A DNA stretch of 64,000 bases from Choricystis sp. odSpoLacu1 (taxonomy: Eukaryota > Chlorophyta > Trebouxiophyceae). Under the pieces are notes generated by a model. It did not search any database. It was not told where the DNA came from and worked only from the letters and a program-made list of their open reading frames with translations. The stretch's first letter is position 1; every line of letters begins with the position of its first letter. The DNA lies in the NCBI GenBank assembly GCA_958009055.1, contig OY253656.1, positions 558,001 through 622,000 on the forward strand, read 5' to 3'. This document shows, in pieces, positions 55,144-64,000 of this stretch. The translations under genes and the position numbers were made by a program.

Positions 55144-56557
55144 TCACCCCTGCGCCGCGCCCGCCAGCACCGCGCCCGCCGGCGGCTCGCCGGCCCGCAT
55201 GGCCACTGTCTCCGCCAGCGCATCGCAGGCGGCGGACCGGGGGAAGCAGAGGGCGGTGTACAGCCCGCCCTGCACCGGGGTGAGCACCCCCCCGACGCGC
55301 GCGCAAAACGCGGACGTCGCGGCCGCCTCGGCGCGCACCGCCCCCGCCAGCGCGGCCGCCGCGTCAACCGCGGACACAAAGGCGCGCCCATCCAGGGCGC
55401 CCCGGGTCAGCAGGGTGGCGCGCAGGGTGGCCAGGGAGGCCGCTTGCGTGGCGCGCGCGGCGCGCAGCGCGGTCAGCAGGCCGCGCCGTTCCGCCACGAT
55501 GGCGGCGCGCTGGGGGCGGGTGAAGGCCAGCACGTCCAGGGCTGCATCCAGGCCGCATGAGGGCCCGGTGACGGGGGGCGGCGGGGGCGGTGGGGGCGTG
55601 CCCCCCGACGGCGTCCCGTCCGCGCGCGCCGCGGTCGCGGCGCTGCCGTCGGACGGGGCCCCGTCCGACGGCCCGGCCGCCAGGGACGGCCCCTCCAGCG
55701 CGACGCGGTGCGTGGTGGGCGCATCGGTGGCCACCCAGGCCACCACAAAGGCGCGCCCCTCGGAGAACAGGCGCGCCGCTTCGCGCACGCCCGTGGGCGC
55801 CAGCGCGGCGCGCGCGGCGGCCGCGCCGCGCGCGCACGCGGCCAGCGCGTCCAGACCCAGGGCGGCCACAGTGGCCTCCAGGGTGGCCACATAGTGCGCG
55901 CCAAAGGCGCCCGCGTCCAGGGCGGCGCCGCCCGTCAGGTCGGCCAGCGAAAACACGCGCCCCGCGGCTGGGCCGACCGTCGCGCGCACGCGCAGCCGGT
56001 CCGCCGCCGGCGGCAGCCCCGCCGCCACGGCGGCCACCGCATCCGCCTCGGATGCGCCCCAGTCGGCGGCGCAGCCGGGGCGCAGCAGCGCGCACGCGCG
56101 GTCGAGCGCGGCGGCCGGCTGCGCGCGGGGGGGGCGGGCCGTACCGCTGCGCGATCGCCGCCTCCAGCAGCTCCCCCAGCTGCCCCAGCGGCGCGCCCGC
56201 CGCCCGGGCGGCCATGAGTTAAGCCTCCAGCGACCCCAGCGCGGCTTCGGCCGCGGTGGTGGGCGGCGGGGGCGGGGGGGGCGGCTGCAGCGCCAGCAGC
56301 TCGGCCGCCAGGTCGTCGTGCTCGGCTTGGGCAGCCGCCACGCGGAGGGCCAGGGCGCGGACGCGGTCGGAGGCGGCGGGGCCGCGTGCGCGCGTGAGGC
56401 CGGGGGCGATCTCGGCGCCCGCGCCGGGCAGCGTGCTGCGCGCGCGCTGGCGTGGGGGGCCCAACTCTTCCTCCACACCAGCGGCTGGGGTCACGTACGA
56501 GTGATGGGAGGAGGCGTCGGACGGGGAGCGGGAGCGTGGGCGGCGAATTGGGGGCAT
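55144..56557 (-). CDS. Array paralogue A, with in-frame TAA
   Basis: About 470 codons. It starts MPPIRRPRSRSPSDASSHHS (basic, nuclear-localisation-like), then a heptad region. TAA interrupts the frame at 56221-56219, yet family-like sequence (LGQLGELLEAAIAQRYGPP) continues in the same frame. A G8 run near 56125 requires one surplus base. Shared blocks follow: CALLRPGCAADWGASEADA, LRVRATVGPAAGRVFSLADL, TRPQRAAIVAERRGLLTALR with ATLRATLLTR, and the ending EPPAGAVLAGAAQG. Member of the four-gene family in this array. No known family recognised; a nuclear role is only a guess from the basic N-terminus. It may be a pseudogene or use a short intron over the TAA. Confidence 0.55.
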
Positions 56558-57051
56558 GAAGGTGGGGGGGATGGCTAGGCGATCGGGGCAAAAAAGTGGA
56601 GGCGCACGCGCGCTGTTCTCGGTCGCCGCAGCGCGTGAGGGCGACCGTCCGCGAAAGGTCTCTGGATGCGCCGCCCCGTCAGATCGGGCGCCGGGCACGG
56701 GGGGCAAGGGGCGTGGTGCGTGGAAATCGGGGGCGCCAAGAAGAGGGTAAAAGGGTGTGGTTGGAGCTGGGTCGATCAACGGCGTGCAGGCCCTTTTTTT
56801 CTCGGTACTTGATACAAATGATTCCCCGCACAAAACACACACCCACCATCAAGAGGGCGCGCGCGCGTGCACAGCAAACCCAGCAAACGCGCGCGTTGGA
56901 ACCCAACAAAACAAAAAAACACAAGCCGCCCCAACTTTTGGTTTTTCCCCTCGTCTTCGTCTTTCCCTTCTTCGTGTGTTTCACCCACCCCCCACGTTTC
57001 CCACACACCAGCTCCTTCTGGTGGGCGGGACAGCCTGGGTGAGGGCCGGGC
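56558..57051. other. Spacer between array paralogues A and B
   Basis: Promoter of A and 3' untranslated DNA of B. No coding signal beyond shadows. Confidence 0.45.
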
Positions 57052-58366
57052 TCACCCCGCCGCCCCGTCCCCCAGCACGACCGCCAGCGGCGCGCCGCCC
57101 GCGTCGACCGCGACGCAGTCCACCAGGTCGGCGGCGGAGGGGGGGTGCGGGTAGCGCAGCCCGATGTAGATGGACCCCCGGGCGGGGGCGACGGCGACGG
57201 CGGCGTCCACCTGGAGCTCGAGGTCGGCGTCGGCACCCGCGGCAAGCGCGTGCGCGAGCGCGTCGGCGGCTTCCAGCGCGGCGGCCGCGTCGGCGCGGGC
57301 CAGGGGGGCGGCCGCGTGCACGGGCAGCAGGGTGGCTGCTAGAGTCGCCAAAGCCGCTTGCTTGGCGGCCCTGATGGGGGCGATCTTGGCCGCGTAGGCC
57401 GCCTGCAGCGACGCGAGCGCGCGGCGCTCGCGCGGGGTCAAGCGTGCGCCCTCTGCGGCCGTGCGCACGGCGGCCACGCGGTCGGCCTCCCCCTCGGCCT
57501 CGGGCGCGGCCGCGGCAAAGCCGTGCAGGACGGAGCCGTCGAGCGCGCCGCGTGGTTGGGCCGCGGCCCACACGGTGGACACCGCTCGCAACTGCCGCTG
57601 CGCTGTGGTGCTGGCGCCCACCTCTGCCGCCGTCGGCGCGCGCCCTCCCCTCACCGCGGCCGCGGCTCCACCCGCCGCAATCACGCCCACCGCGCCGATG
57701 GTGGCGACAAAGGTGGAGGGCGGCCACGTCAGCATGTCGGCGACCGTGACGGTGGTGCCGGCGTGCGGGCCGACCGTCAGCGCGAGGCGCAGCCGACTCA
57801 AGTCGAGGGAGGGGGGGGCGCCTCCACGTACTGCTGCCAGGGCAGCCCGTGTGCGCGCGTCGGACGCGCCAAACGCGCGCGTGGGCGGGGCGCAGCAGCG
57901 CGGCCACGCGCGTCGCCGCGTCGGCGCGCGTGAGCGGCGCCCGCGCCTCGGGCGACGTCGCCCCGCGCCGCGCCGCCAGAGCGGTGGTCAGCAGGGGTGC
58001 CAGCGCGGCAAAGCCGGCCGCCGCGTCGCCCGCCGCGGCGCGCGGCCCCGCGGACGCGGCGCGCAGCCGCGCTTCTGCCGCCGCCAACGCAGCCTCCCGC
58101 GCGTCCGTCACGGCAGCACGCAGGGCTGCATTGGCAGCGTCCAACGCGGCCAGGTGGGCCACCAACGCGTGCTCGGCGGCGGCCAGCGTGTCGTCGCTGG
58201 CGGCGGGCGTCGCGCGCTCGCTCGCCGCGTCGGAAGGGGGCGACGCCACCCGCTGCCGGGCGCGCGGCGGCGCGTCGCTGCCGCTGGTTGTGGGTGTTGG
58301 GGCGTCGCCCTCGGTGGGCGAGGCCGAGGCTGGCCGAGGCGGCGGGGAGGCAGCGGCGCGCCGCAT
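57052..58366 (-). CDS. Array paralogue B, frame-broken
   Basis: About 437 aa. It starts MRRAAASPPPRPASASPTEG, a Ser/Pro/Thr-rich tail with RARQRV basic patch. A helical segment follows (AAEHALVAHLAALDAANAAL, then TDAREAALAAAEARLRAA). The core is AALLRPAHA, then AFGASDARTRAALAAV, SRLRLALTVGPHAGTTVTVA and DMLTWPPSTFVATIGAVG. The frame moves near the GC run about 57870-57885 (one missing GC unit or one surplus base). The second block is LTPRERRALASLQAAYAAKI and AALATLAATLLP, and the end is GAPLAVVLGDGAAG. Same domain order as C, its closest relative here. Confidence 0.6.
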
Positions 58367-59176
58367 GTTGCTTTGGCCCTCACAATTCGCGCGCGGTGGC
58401 CGCGCGGATGTCTGCCCTTTTTTGTGTTTGCGGGCGCGCGACGGCCAGTGGCCAGTGTCGCGTGCGCGTGCGTGGGGGTGGGCAGGGGAGTCGCGGGGGG
58501 GACGGGGTGCGCGAACCACGTCGGCACCAAAACAAAAAAAAGACACACTATAAGTGTTTGCCGCTCCCTTTTTTCTTTCAACGGGCCTTTTTTTCTTACT
58601 CGCGTTTACAGATGGTTTTCATCGGTCGACGACGGCGGCGACTACGCGTGCCCCCTTTGGTTGTGTACGTGGTCGCCGCCGTCGTCTGTTTAACTCACGA
58701 CACGTCTTGCAAGACGTGCGGTTTTTACTTGTTGATCGCTGTGGCAGGGGGGCCCCACGAAATTCCCCTTTCCCCGCTTCAGTGTGTGTGTGTGTGTGTG
58801 TGTGTGCACCCGCGCACCGCAAAAAAAGCCCAGAATATTGGAGGCAACGTATTCGCGCCGGGCAAAAAAGAAGATGGAAAACGACGGCGCGGAAAAGGGG
58901 GGGGGCGACCGCCCCCCCTCCCTCTTCGGGCGCGCGCGTGTTGTGTGGTGTCGGAAGGTCGGGGGGGGGGGGAACAAAGGGGCGAAAGAGGAGAGTGAGC
59001 ACCGTCTTTGAGCGCCGAGTCCTCCGACGGGTTGGCTCGCATCATGCAAGCCCGATAAAGATTCAAAAGAAGTCCGAGGGATGTTTTTCGGGGGGGGGGG
59101 GGGGGGGGGGGATGAGGGCCGGGCTTGAAACAACGCGTGCGCCTCGCGCACACGCGCCCACACACCACACCCCTTC
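58367..59176. other. Spacer between array paralogues B and C, with G22 tract
   Basis: No gene seen. Contains a GT run near 58782-58806 and G22 at 59090-59111. A/T-richer than coding DNA in its first part. Confidence 0.5.
59090..59111 (+). repeat. G22 homopolymer
   Basis: Twenty-two consecutive G, the longest homopolymer in the window, 66 bp past the stop of paralogue C on its transcribed side (C-rich in the RNA). Confidence 0.95.
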
Positions 59177-60565
59177 TCACCGCCCACCCGCCAGCACGGC
59201 TGCCGCGGGGGGCGCCCCCGCCCCCACGGCCACCGCTTCAACGAGGGGCACGAGCGCGGCGGCGCGCGGGTAGCGCAGCGCGACCCACCGCCCACACTGT
59301 TCGTCCGAGGCAGCGTACGAGAGGCCGACCGCCAACAAGATTTCAGCCTCCACCTGCGCCTCCAGTGACGCCCGCACATCGTCCGCCGCGTCCAGGGCGG
59401 CAACACACTCGGCGCGGCCGACCGCGCCGCGGCGCGCGGGGTCGCCCCCGAGCAGCGCGCTCTCCAGCGTCGCCAGCGCGGTCGCGCGGGCCGGGGTCAA
59501 GTTGCGGACGCGGCCCAGGTAGTCGTTGCGCAGGGTGATCATGGTGGCGACTTGGGCGCGCGTGAGTTCGGGGGGTCGGTGTCGTGGGGTTCGATGGGGG
59601 GGGAGGGACCATCGGCCAAAAAGGTTGCCCCCGACGCATCCGTGAAGCCGACGAGGGACAGGGCGGTGTGGATGGAGGCGGGGTGGGCGGCGGCCCACGC
59701 CTTGGTGAAGCACCGCATCTCGCGGTAGAGGGTGGCGGCCGCGACGCCTGCGCTGCGCGGCGGCGGCACAGCTGCCGCCAGCGGCGCGGCCAGCAGGGCG
59801 GCGCAACTCGCCCCCGCCGCCCCATACGTGGCCGCAAACATGTCGGCCGACCAGGTCAGCATTGTGGCCAGGGACACGGGGGCGCCGCCCGCCGCGGCAG
59901 GGCCGACGGTCAGGCGCACGCGCAGCCTGCTCAAATCCGCCACCGCAGCACCTACCCCCGCCGCCAGGGCGGCCGCCGCCCCCGGGTCGGACGCATCCCA
60001 GTCGGCGGCGGAGGGGGGGGTCAGCAGGGCGCGTACGCGGGCTTCGCGCGTGGCCAGCGCGGCGCGCGGCGACGCGCCGGCGCTGCCCGCGTCGCGCGCT
60101 GACAGCACTCCCAGCAGCGCGCGCTCCACGTCGGCGCGGGACGCGTGGCGGGCGCGAGCGGCCAGGAGGCGGGCCTCGGCGTGCGCGACGGCGGCTTCGC
60201 GGGCGTCGGTGAGCTGTGGGGGAGGGGGAGGGGGGTGATAAAAGGGTGCAGAAGAAGGGTCTGGGTCGCGAGGGCGGCGCGAGCGCGCGCTTTTCGTTGT
60301 GAGGACCAAAAGGGAGCGCGGCCGCGTGGTTTCATCCCGCCTCGCCCAAGTGCCCTCCCCCGCCCCCTCCTCCTTTCTCTCCCACGCCCCACCCAACACC
60401 TCTCACCTGACGTCGCAACGAGGAATTGGAGTACTCGAGCGCCGCCAACTGGTCCAACAGCGCGCGCTCGGCGACCACGACCGTGTCGTCGTCGTCGCCG
60501 CCGCTGGCGCGGGCGCGCTTGCGGGCGCTCCCTCCGTCCGTCGACGCGGCAGAGTCGCTCGACAT
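59177..60565 (-). CDS. Array paralogue C, one intron, frame-broken
   Basis: Exon 1 is 60565-60407 (MSSDSAASTDGGSARKRARA, then acidic DDDD and AERALLDQLAALEYSNSSLR); exon 2 is 60213-59177. About 397 aa. ARKRAR resembles a nuclear signal or a short basic region before a zipper-like heptad run. Shared blocks: TDAREAAVAHAEARLLAA, RALLTPPSAADWDASDPG, DLSRLRVRLTVGPAAAGG, SLATMLTWSADMFAATYG, ELTRAQVATMITLRNDYL, TALATLESALLGG and the ending GAPPAAAVLAGGR. The frame moves by two bases across the neighbouring G8 and G6 runs (about 59571-59608), which fits one surplus base in each. Confidence 0.62.
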
Positions 60566-61023
60566 TGGGGTCGGGGGGAGGGCGATGGCGCACAGAGAGC
60601 AACAGGAAAACACGAAACAAGTTCTGGTCCCCCTCTAAAACTCTGCCGCCCTTGTTTTTTTGCAAAGTCTTTCTCGCCCGACGCCCACAAACACCGCTGG
60701 ATCGATTTTTTTTTTTTTCTGTGTGCGTTACACAAAATGAAAGGCGCACCATTTTTTGACAAAAAAACGGCCCCCACGCATCATTATTGGGGGGTGGGGT
60801 GGGAAGGAGGGGGAGGGAACACCAGCGTGTCACGAAACGCGACGTACACGCGTGGGTGGTGGGTGTTGAAACCAATCACGAAACCCGCCCCAATGAATGG
60901 AAATAAGAGACCTTGGTCAGCGTCAGCGTCCAGTGAAAGCCCGTTCAATGCAATGCAGCTTGGAAGAATGCACCACTGGTGTTCTTCTGCTTGTCGCGAC
61001 GGCCGACAAAAAAAATAATCTTC
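60566..61023. other. Spacer between array paralogues C and D
   Basis: T-rich and A-rich non-coding DNA; no gene seen. Confidence 0.45.
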
Positions 61024-62308
61024 TCACGGCGGCGCCACCGTGCCCGCCAGCACGGCGGCCGCGGGGGGCAGCCCCACCCGCCTCGCCACTTCCTCCATCA
61101 ACTCCGGCATCATGGTGGGGCCCGGGTTGAGGGCGAAGTAGAGCAGCCTCTGGCGCACGGTGAGCGCGCCGTCGGCCGCGGAGGCGGCGATGGCCAGGTC
61201 CACCCTCGCCGCGGCTTGGTCAGTCACGCCGTCCCGCAGCTCGCAGGCGGCGCGCACCGCGTCCGCGTACGCGGTGCGCGGGCGCGAATGCGTCGGCGCT
61301 GGCGCCGACGCTGCCCGTTAGCAGTGTGCCGCGCAGCGTGGCCAGCAGGGCGCCCCGCCGCGCGCGGGCAGCCGCCACGCGGCGCACGTAGGCCGCGCGA
61401 AACGCCAACAGGGCGCCCACTTGGCGGGGGGAGGAGAAGATGGCCAGCCTGTCGACCAACGTGGCGGCTGAGACGGGGTCGGCCGCCGGCTCTGCGTCAC
61501 CGCTTCCGCTGCCGCCATCCTCGCCCGCGGCCAGCAGCTGGGCCCGCGCCACCGTGCCCACCGACGCGTGGCGGTAGGTGACAACCGCCACAAACAGGTC
61601 GTTCAGGGCGCGCGCGGCGGCGCCCGCGTCGTCGATGGCGGCCAGCGCGGCGACCGCGTCACCGTCGCCTGTCGTCGTCGCCGCCGCGGCAAACGCGCGC
61701 CGGATCTCGGCCTTGGCGGCGGCCACCGTCTGAATGATGGTGGTCGCGGGCCAGTGCAGCATGTCGGCCAGCGACACGCGGGTGCCGGCGGCTGGGCCGA
61801 CAGAGACGTCGACGGAGAGGCGGGTGGCAAGCGCGGCGGCCGCGGGCGGTGCGAGCGCGCGCGCGCCGTCGCCCGCGGCGAACGCGGCCGCCACGACGGC
61901 GTCCGCCAGGGCGGCGGTCGCCAGGTCGGCTGGCGCGGGCCGGGTGTGGTCCCCGCGCAGCGCGTCCACCGCGTCGCACAGGAGAGGGTCGAGCGTCGCC
62001 ACGCTCGCGCGTCCCGCGCGCGCTGTCGCCAGGGCGGCCTCCGCGGCCGCCACCTCCCGCTCCCGAGCGTCCAGCAGGGCGGTGCGCGTGATCAGGGCGA
62101 CGTGCTCGGCGCGCGCCTCCTGGACGCGGGCTTCCAGGGCTGTGACGCGCGCGCGGCGCGCGTCGGTCGGGCGGTTGGCCGTTGGCACCTGGTCGGCGCC
62201 TTGGCGCGCGGACTGCGCGCCACTGGAAGTGTCGGCGTCACGTGAGGGCGAGCGGGCGGCTGGCGCGGGGGGGCGTAGGTGCGGCCGGGGCCGGCGCCCA
62301 CGCGGCAT
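61024..62308 (-). CDS. Array paralogue D, one frame break
   Basis: About 427 aa, the most diverged member. It starts MPRGRRPRPHLRPPAPAARS (strongly basic) and has a heptad region (RARVTALEARVQEARAEHVA). The shared blocks are LSVDVSVGPAAGTRVSLADM with LHWPATTIIQTVAAAKAEI, then SPRQVGALLAFRAAYVRRVA with ALLATLRGTLLTG, and the ending GLPPAAAVLAGTVAPP. The LLRPxxAxxxASD block of the other members is replaced by a different Ala-rich stretch. The frame moves by one near 61275-61290. Family function unknown. Confidence 0.58.
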
Positions 62309-62547
62309 TTCGGGGCGCTCGGGTCAGGGTGAGAATGCGCAGGCCTGGCGCGTCACACGGCGGCGTGCATTGGGCAGGCGGCACGACTGGGGTGTCGTGT
62401 GCCGCGAAACGCCGCGTTTTGTGGGGGGAGGGAGAGGTCGTTTGAGGCGGGGGTGCCCAAAAACGACGAGAAACGAGACTCGTAGAGAAACGAGCTTCTC
62501 TCCGCCGGGAGAAGCTTTTCTTGATTCACAACCCCCCCCCCTCCCTC

Positions 62548-64000
62548 TCACCAACTGTACTTGGCGTCGATCAGCGTGGCCTCATACCTCTCCGCCGCCC
62601 GCGTCCACGACCAGTCGACCGCCATGCCGCGCGCCGCCACGCCGTGGAAGGAGGGGCGGGCGTGGGTGTAGGTGGACAGCGCGTGGTGCAGGCTCGTCCG
62701 CAGCGCGTGGCCGTCGCACGTGTCAAACAGCCAGCCCGTGCCCGTGTCGGCGGCCGGGTTGTGGGGCGCGATGGTGGAGCGCAGGCCGCCGACCGCGTGG
62801 GCGACGACGGGGGTGCCGTACCGCTGGCACGCGCCCTGCACCAGCCCGCACGGTTCGAACCGGCTGGGCATGGCCATGATGTCTGCTCCCGCGGTCAGCC
62901 GGTGCGCAAACGGTACGTCGAAGCCCACCCAGCAGCGCGCGCGGTCGCCGTGGGTGGCCTCCAGCGCCCGCAGGCCTGCCTCCAGATCATCGCGCCCCGA
63001 CCCCAGCATGACGATCTGGGCGCCCTGGGACAGGATCCAGTCCGCCGACTCAAGCAGCAGGTCGACCCCTTTCTGGTGGTCCAGGCGGCCGATGAAGGCG
63101 ACGATCGGGGCTGGGGGAAGGGAGGTGGTTGTGTCGGAGCGTTTTTTTCTTTTTCTTTTTCTTTCCCTCCCTTTCGACCTCCCCTCCTCTCCACCCCCAC
63201 CCCACCCCAGAGAGAGGGTGGTGGTGGGTCGGTGGGGGGTGCGCGTTTTGTTTTTGTCTTCCCCCCTCCCCCACCCCCATCCACACTCACCATCCGGCTG
63301 CACCGGCAACCCCAGCTCCGCCTGCAGCGCCGCCTTGCACGCCGCCTTGCCCTCCACAAAGGAGGTCGCATCGTACGTGGCATAGCCAGGCGCCTCGATC
63401 AGGTGGCGGTCAGTGGCTGGGTTCCATTCGTCGACGTCGATGCCATTTACTATGCCGGCCAGCTTGCCCGACGCACCGCGCAGCGTGTCTGCCAGCCCAA
63501 ACCCGCCCTCCTGCGTCTGCACCTCCCACGCGTACCCGTCGGACACTGCCACGACGCGGTGGGCGGACTCGATCCCCGCTTTCAGCATGTTGGAGTGGAG
63601 GCCGCCGACCGGGTCGTCCAGGACAAAGGGGGCGGCGCGGTCGCCATGAATGCCGTAGAGGGCGACGTCGCTGACCGGCCCCCGCCCCTGGTGCGCCACA
63701 TTGTGCAGCACCAGCACGGCGCGCGCGTACTCGTACTGGCCGTGGTCTCGGTAGTTGGCCTGCAGGTAGACAGGGAGAAGAGAGGCTTGCCAATCATTGG
63801 CCACAAACACGAGGTTGGCGTCGCCATAGGTGGCGCCGCCACAGGGGACGACGCGGGGCGCCTCCAGGGCGGCTCGGGAGAGGAGGGCGGCCCTGAAGGT
63901 GACGTCGGTGCGGTCGCCAGCGTACAGGGTGGGGCCGCTGCGCCCTGAGAAGGAGGGGTGGTCGACGAACACAACGTCGACGCCGTTGACGTAGCCGTGG
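62548..64000 (-). CDS. Starch synthase (GT5), 5' part outside window
   Basis: Exons in view are 64000-63291 and 63110-62548; the frame runs off the right edge. It transfers glucose from ADP-glucose to growing starch in the plastid. Visible GT5 landmarks are GVDVVFVDHPSFSG, LVFVANDWQASLLPVYLQ, VLHNVAHQGRG, SDGYAWEV, GIVNGIDVDEWNPATD, APIVAFIGRLDHQKGVDLLL, and the C-terminal nucleotide-binding block MPSRFEPCGLVQGACQRYGT with VAHAVGGLRSTI. The K-x-G-G-L N-terminal motif would lie beyond 64000. It is more like soluble starch synthase I/II than granule-bound, though the class is not settled. Confidence 0.9.
   Translation of the reverse strand, partial: HGYVNGVDVVFVDHPSFSGRSGPTLYAGDRTDVTFRAALLSRAALEAPRVVPCGGATYGDANLVFVANDWQASLLPVYLQANYRDHGQYEYARAVLVLHNVAHQGRGPVSDVALYGIHGDRAAPFVLDDPVGGLHSNMLKAGIESAHRVVAVSDGYAWEVQTQEGGFGLADTLRGASGKLAGIVNGIDVDEWNPATDRHLIEAPGYATYDATSFVEGKAACKAALQAELGLPVQPDGECGWGWGRGEDKNKTRTPHRPTTTLSLGWGGGGEEGRSKGRERKRKRKKRSDTTTSLPPAPIVAFIGRLDHQKGVDLLLESADWILSQGAQIVMLGSGRDDLEAGLRALEATHGDRARCWVGFDVPFAHRLTAGADIMAMPSRFEPCGLVQGACQRYGTPVVAHAVGGLRSTIAPHNPAADTGTGWLFDTCDGHALRTSLHHALSTYTHARPSFHGVAARGMAVDWSWTRAAERYEATLIDAKYSW

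Noticed and set aside
1..64000. Bacterial origin because of high GC and long open frames
   Set aside because: Spliceosomal introns, eS21, cyclin C, NUF2, DONSON and homeobox-DDT genes are eukaryotic, and there are no operons or Shine-Dalgarno patterns.
1..64000. tRNA, rRNA, CRISPR or full-length transposon
   Set aside because: I saw no cloverleaf with A/B boxes, no rRNA stretch, no regular repeat-spacer series and no transposase or reverse-transcriptase motif.

Overview
This is a nuclear fragment from a very GC-rich, gene-dense eukaryote, most likely a small green alga. Many genes are split by short GT-AG introns (donor usually GTGAGTG, acceptor preceded by C/T-rich and CA-rich DNA). The gene set is eukaryotic and plant-like: 40S proteins eS21 and uS10, Mediator cyclin C, a RINGLET-type homeobox-DDT protein, a plant-type GET3, NUF2, DONSON, a glycogen-type (GT5) starch synthase, plastid IspE, a Tat-targeted lumenal FKBP and bacterial-type bS16. 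The exact genus cannot be told from the sequence.

Layout. 1-6.6 kb: end of an unknown gene, a membrane protein, MAK11/PAK1IP1, eS21, cyclin C, EEF2KMT-like methyltransferase. 7.1-11.6 kb: a homeobox-DDT chromatin protein whose first exon is tandemly duplicated. 11.9-20.6 kb: uS10, a START-domain membrane protein, an alpha/beta hydrolase, and an Ala-rich protein ending in a tail with 13 R-R-x-S motifs. 20.7-33.7 kb: a large coiled-coil protein, a putative plastid membrane protein, a DUF2009 protein, HIG1, a PfkB kinase, FKBP, a hydrolase fragment, bS16 and GET3. 34.8-50.7 kb: phosphoglycerate dehydrogenase, farnesyl diphosphate synthase, two small secreted proteins, a self-sufficient P450-reductase fusion, NUF2, IspE and a PiT phosphate transporter. 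50.8-53.9 kb: an unknown Ala/Pro-rich protein and DONSON. 55.1-62.3 kb: a tandem array of four diverged paralogues of a family I do not recognise. 62.5-64 kb: the 3' part of a starch synthase.

Functional themes are housekeeping (translation and ribosome assembly, chromosome segregation and replication) plus plastid and isoprenoid metabolism (IspE makes precursors that FPPS uses, starch synthesis, thylakoid-lumen folding). Neighbours are tightly packed and often divergent (75-200 bp between start codons) or convergent (about 100-180 bp).

A striking property is that at least ten genes whose homology or codon character continues across the join change frame at a run of G/C or at a GC-dinucleotide run. 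In nearly all cases the shift equals one surplus base in a homopolymer or one surplus GC unit. I treat these as intact genes with probable sequence-length errors, but the pattern deserves a direct check.
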